From: a candidate division LCP-89 bacterium B3_LCP
GTDB taxonomy: Bacteria > Electryoneota > B3-LCP
Length of the DNA stretch: 64,000 bases
Reading direction: 5' to 3'
Assembly (NCBI GenBank): GCA_005223185.1
Contig: NJBN01000001.1
Location: 124,001 to 188,000 of the forward strand
Part shown: positions 61,379 through 64,000 of the stretch, one piece after another
Numbering within the stretch: the stretch's first letter is position 1
Layout: every line of letters starts with the position of its first letter
Notes under the pieces: generated by a model
What the model was told of the DNA's origin: nothing
Databases searched by the model: none
What the model saw: only the letters and a program-made list of their open reading frames with translations
Made by a program: the position numbers and the translations under genes

Positions 61379-61782
61379 TAACCTCAGCGCGACATAACGT
61401 ATGCGGGTGTTTTGCAGTAATCACTGTCTTGATCGGCGCTTCCGTTGCTTCTGCGGAGGATGGCGGAGGCACACAAGACCTGTTTGCCTCTTCGCTGAAA
61501 GCTTTAGGTGCATTGGTACTGGTTTTAGCGCTGATCTTCATCGCGGCCTGGCTGGTAAAACGCTATCTGAAGTTTTTACCTCAGGGAGGAATTCGCGGGG
61601 ATGGAATAAAAGTTATAGCAGTTAGAGCGATAGGACCCAAAAGATCGATTCACATTTTGGAAGTAGGAGGCAAGAAATTCCTCGTAGGTTCCACTGAAAG
61701 TTCAGTGAATTTGTTGAAGGAATTCAGTGAAAGCGATAGGGTTGAAGTTCTCCCGGAACGGTCAGATTTCGAAGATAAATAA
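61375..61782 (+). CDS. fliO: Flagellar protein FliO
   Basis: 135 aa. A signal-like start, one membrane helix (about 40-60) and a C-terminal cytoplasmic FliO/FliZ domain (A-V-R-A-I-G-P-K-R-S-I, then V-G-S-T-E-S-S-V). It helps assemble FliP. The ATG overlaps the fliN stop. Confidence 0.88.
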   Translation: MITSARHNVCGCFAVITVLIGASVASAEDGGGTQDLFASSLKALGALVLVLALIFIAAWLVKRYLKFLPQGGIRGDGIKVIAVRAIGPKRSIHILEVGGKKFLVGSTESSVNLLKEFSESDRVEVLPERSDFEDK

Positions 61783-61813
61783 AGTCGTGATTTATTAATA
61801 CCTGGTAAGTTAT

Positions 61814-63232
61814 ATGGCTAAGTACCAATTCAAAGTCGAAGTAAGCCCGACTGAAATGGAGGCGTTTTTAACGATACTACACGCCGGTTCTGGGGACGCG
61901 GAGTCAGTGAGAGATTTTCCTGATTACACTCAAGTAGTGCGACACCTGAAGATATCGGGAGTAACCTGCGGAATTAATCGAGATACTATAGAAAGACTCC
62001 TGCAGCGCCGCAAGTTTGGTGACACAATAATGGTTGCCAAGGGAACGGAGTATGTACCTGGTAAAGACGGCTTTATAAAATATCATTTCCACGTTGGAGA
62101 GGAGTGGGAAATAGACCCGGCGAATGTTGACTGTATGAACCTCTTACTCAAAAGTGATGACAATCAAGTACAGAAGGGCGATCTGTTAGCGCTACACGTT
62201 CCACCCGAAAAAGGTCATGATGGAATCACGGTTACCGGGAAGAAAATAAAAGCCGTTGCTGGAAAGGCAGTTTACTTGATGGGCGGTACAAACACTTATT
62301 TTACTGATAGCAACCGGCGAGAGTTACGTTCATCGGTTAGTGGCGTCGTTTCCATCAAGGCTGGAGCAGTGCATGTTGATGGAACGCGTCTTTTGGAAGG
62401 TGATCTTGTGAATGGCTCAGAAGATATTGATTTTCCGGGTCATGTAATAGTATTAGGAAACGTGGAAGACGGGTTGAAAATTCATGCTGGTGGAAGAATT
62501 GAAATACACGGGAATGCAGGTGACGTCCAATTGGAATCTGGCGGTGATATTATCATCAAAGGCACATTTATCGGTAGAGGCAAGGGCGAGGCTAAGGCAG
62601 CAGGTGACATTCAAGTTAAGCAGGTGGTAAACCAATCGGTTACGGCATTGGGGTCCGTACAGATTGTCAATGAGTGTGAAAATGCCCAAATCAGCGCTGC
62701 GGAGAGTATTCAGATGGGTTACTACGGCAGCAAGGTAATCGGTAGTACATTAGAGGCTAAGTGGAATATAGCTGTCAATATTGTTGGTGGCAAAGAACTT
62801 CCCAGCAGTGCCTTGCACCTTAATCAGTGTACCAATGTCAATGATTTCTGCGTTTCCATAAATGATGAAATAGATAAGTGTCAGAAAGAATTGGATAACA
62901 TTGAAACTGAAACTAAAGAAACACAGATGGAACTCTCTCAAAAACACAGAAGAAACAAAGAATTAATATATAAAATGAGGGATCTTCAGGAAAAACAGCG
63001 GGAATTAACCGATAAGTTAAATGGACACAATCTGGTATTGAAAACACTCCAGGGGAAGTGTAAAAAACTGGGTGATCCGGGGGTAATTAACGTTCTCACC
63101 AAAGTTCGTAAAGGGACGAAAATTTCGATCGATGGGGCTGATAAGACTTTGGAAAAAACGGTTAAAGACACAGTTATAAGGAATATAAACGGTCAAATCA
63201 ATACCATGACGAAAGAATATTCTCTTGTCTGA
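61814..63232 (+). CDS. FapA-family (DUF342) polymerisation-domain protein
   Basis: 472 aa, cytoplasmic. An N-terminal beta-rich domain (to about 170), a right-handed beta-helix (about 170-330; G-H-V-I-V-L-G-N-V-E-D-G, then I-H-A-G-G-R-I-E-I-H-G), a coiled coil (about 350-420) and a short C-terminal tail match the FapA/DUF342 family. A homologue at the left edge of the window shares the tail. Between fliO and fliP such a gene is uncommon but known in Gram-negative flagellar loci, where it is thought to bind membranes or organise polar assembly. Actual function unknown. Confidence 0.85.
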   Translation: MAKYQFKVEVSPTEMEAFLTILHAGSGDAESVRDFPDYTQVVRHLKISGVTCGINRDTIERLLQRRKFGDTIMVAKGTEYVPGKDGFIKYHFHVGEEWEIDPANVDCMNLLLKSDDNQVQKGDLLALHVPPEKGHDGITVTGKKIKAVAGKAVYLMGGTNTYFTDSNRRELRSSVSGVVSIKAGAVHVDGTRLLEGDLVNGSEDIDFPGHVIVLGNVEDGLKIHAGGRIEIHGNAGDVQLESGGDIIIKGTFIGRGKGEAKAAGDIQVKQVVNQSVTALGSVQIVNECENAQISAAESIQMGYYGSKVIGSTLEAKWNIAVNIVGGKELPSSALHLNQCTNVNDFCVSINDEIDKCQKELDNIETETKETQMELSQKHRRNKELIYKMRDLQEKQRELTDKLNGHNLVLKTLQGKCKKLGDPGVINVLTKVRKGTKISIDGADKTLEKTVKDTVIRNINGQINTMTKEYSLV

Positions 63233-63293
63233 TAATATGGAATAATTATTTCCTACTTAGGTATAGCACAGAGAAAATCTAAATGGATCAAGT

Positions 63294-64000
63294 GTGAAGA
63301 GATTGAAGTTATTAACCTGTTTTGCCGCCATAGTAGCGGTAATTTTTTCACTTCCAGAAACTTCTGGGGCACAAGCTCCTCTGCCTAAAATTATCATAGG
63401 TGTTGATCAGGTATCAAGTCCGGAAGACCTTGCGGTTACCCTGCAGATTCTCCTAATGTTGACGGTTCTCACGCTGGCACCTTCGATATTGGTGATGATG
63501 ACTTCATTTACGAGGATTGTGATAGTCATCCATTTCCTGCGTCAGGCAATGGCTACACAATCCGTACCACCGAACCAGATTGTAGTAGGTTTGGCACTAT
63601 TTTTGACTTTTTATATCATGAGTCCAACATTCAACCGGATATATGAGGAAAGCTGGCAGCCATTGCAGGCACAGGAGATCACTACGCAGGACGCGTTGAC
63701 TAAAGCGGGCGACCAGTTAAAGTTATTTATGTTGGCTCAGACAAGGGAAAAAGATCTGGCGCTATTCGTGAGAATTGCGGATCTGGACAAACCGCAAAGT
63801 GCTCAAGAACTGCCATTGAGTGTGGTTATTCCCGGCTTCATCATAAGTGAACTGCGAATCGGGTTTCAGATCGGGTTTCTTCTTTATTTGCCGTTTTTGA
63901 TAATAGATATGGTTATAGCATCAGTGCTGATGTCCATGGGAATGCTGATGTTACCACCGGTGATGATCAGTCTTCCCTTTAAGCTTCTTCTGTTCGTCCT
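63294..64000 (+). CDS. fliP: Flagellar export protein FliP (3' truncated by window)
   Basis: First 235 residues of FliP, from a GTG at 63294. A signal peptide (about 5-30) is followed by L-Q-I-L-L-M-L-T-V-L-T-L-A-P-S-I-L and further membrane helices. Q-S-V-P-P-N-Q and F-I-I-S-E-L-R-I-G-F-Q are family signatures. Core export gate protein; fliQ-fliR-flhB-flhA would be expected beyond the edge. The weak ribosome site makes the exact start uncertain. Confidence 0.93.
   Translation, partial: MKRLKLLTCFAAIVAVIFSLPETSGAQAPLPKIIIGVDQVSSPEDLAVTLQILLMLTVLTLAPSILVMMTSFTRIVIVIHFLRQAMATQSVPPNQIVVGLALFLTFYIMSPTFNRIYEESWQPLQAQEITTQDALTKAGDQLKLFMLAQTREKDLALFVRIADLDKPQSAQELPLSVVIPGFIISELRIGFQIGFLLYLPFLIIDMVIASVLMSMGMLMLPPVMISLPFKLLLFV

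Overview
This window probably comes from an uncultured, diderm, flagellated bacterium of the Fibrobacterota-Chlorobiota-Bacteroidota (FCB) superphylum or a nearby candidate phylum (KSB1, Zixibacteria or Electryoneota type). The evidence is a set of exported proteins that all end in a type IX secretion-like sorting domain (the N-P-F-N-P motif, then S-G-x-Y-x-Y-R-L, ending K-M-x-x-x-K). They sit beside a complete-looking flagellar basal-body operon and a TolQ/TolR/TonB-like operon resembling myxobacterial gliding machinery. The phylum is inferred; no rRNA or tRNA gene was recognised.

Layout. 1-5.9 kb: the 3' end of a FapA-like (DUF342) gene, small unknown proteins, a YyaL-type thioredoxin-fold protein and a metallo-beta-lactamase-fold enzyme. 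6-10.9 kb: two exported proteins, first one with a 17-cysteine Thr-Cys tetrad array expressed behind a strikingly base-paired leader RNA, then a gingipain-family (C25) protease. 11-21.7 kb: an eight-gene operon (two large periplasmic TPR proteins, two small proteins, a MotA/TolQ/ExbB channel, two ExbD/TolR subunits and an AgmX/PglI-type TonB-like protein) with its own consensus promoter and a strong terminator. 21.8-30 kb, minus strand: an EnvC-like amidase activator, holB, ricT (PSP1), metG, a decayed radC and two tandem SGNH-hydrolase paralogues. 30.3-31 kb: a GNAT acetyltransferase. 31.1-42.3 kb, minus strand: five consecutive sorting-domain proteins (beta-propeller, Kelch, beta-helix, sialidase-like, C25-like). 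42.7-64 kb: a two-component sensor and sigma-54 activator, a sigma-54 promoter, then flgB-flgC-fliE-fliF-fliG-fliH-fliI-fliJ-motE/flbB-fliK-flgD-(TIGR02530)-flgE-flbD-fliL-fliM-fliN-fliO-fapA-fliP, with fliP cut by the window edge. The order matches the spirochaete/Firmicute flgB operon, but motA and motB are missing between flbD and fliL.

Most unusual signals. (1) Each of the five minus-strand sorting-domain genes carries a GTAG-plus-palindrome (REP-like) cassette in frame, in the same loop of the C-terminal domain. Related palindromes lie in nearby intergenic DNA, one of them serving as a terminator. The 3' ends of these genes are mosaics, including an 87-nt exact match, which suggests gene conversion. 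(2) The 6.0-6.18 kb leader can form three nested helices, the outermost ending directly at the ATG. (3) Several proteins have substitutions at key positions: a C25 homologue with Tyr in place of the catalytic His, an ExbD-type subunit with Asn in place of the proton-carrying Asp, a sigma-54 activator with GAYTHA instead of GAFTGA, and an EnvC-like protein without LytM zinc ligands. (4) Promoters are readable as TTGACA-N17-TATATT-like boxes, and two exported-protein genes share an almost identical TTGACn-N17-TAACTT form.
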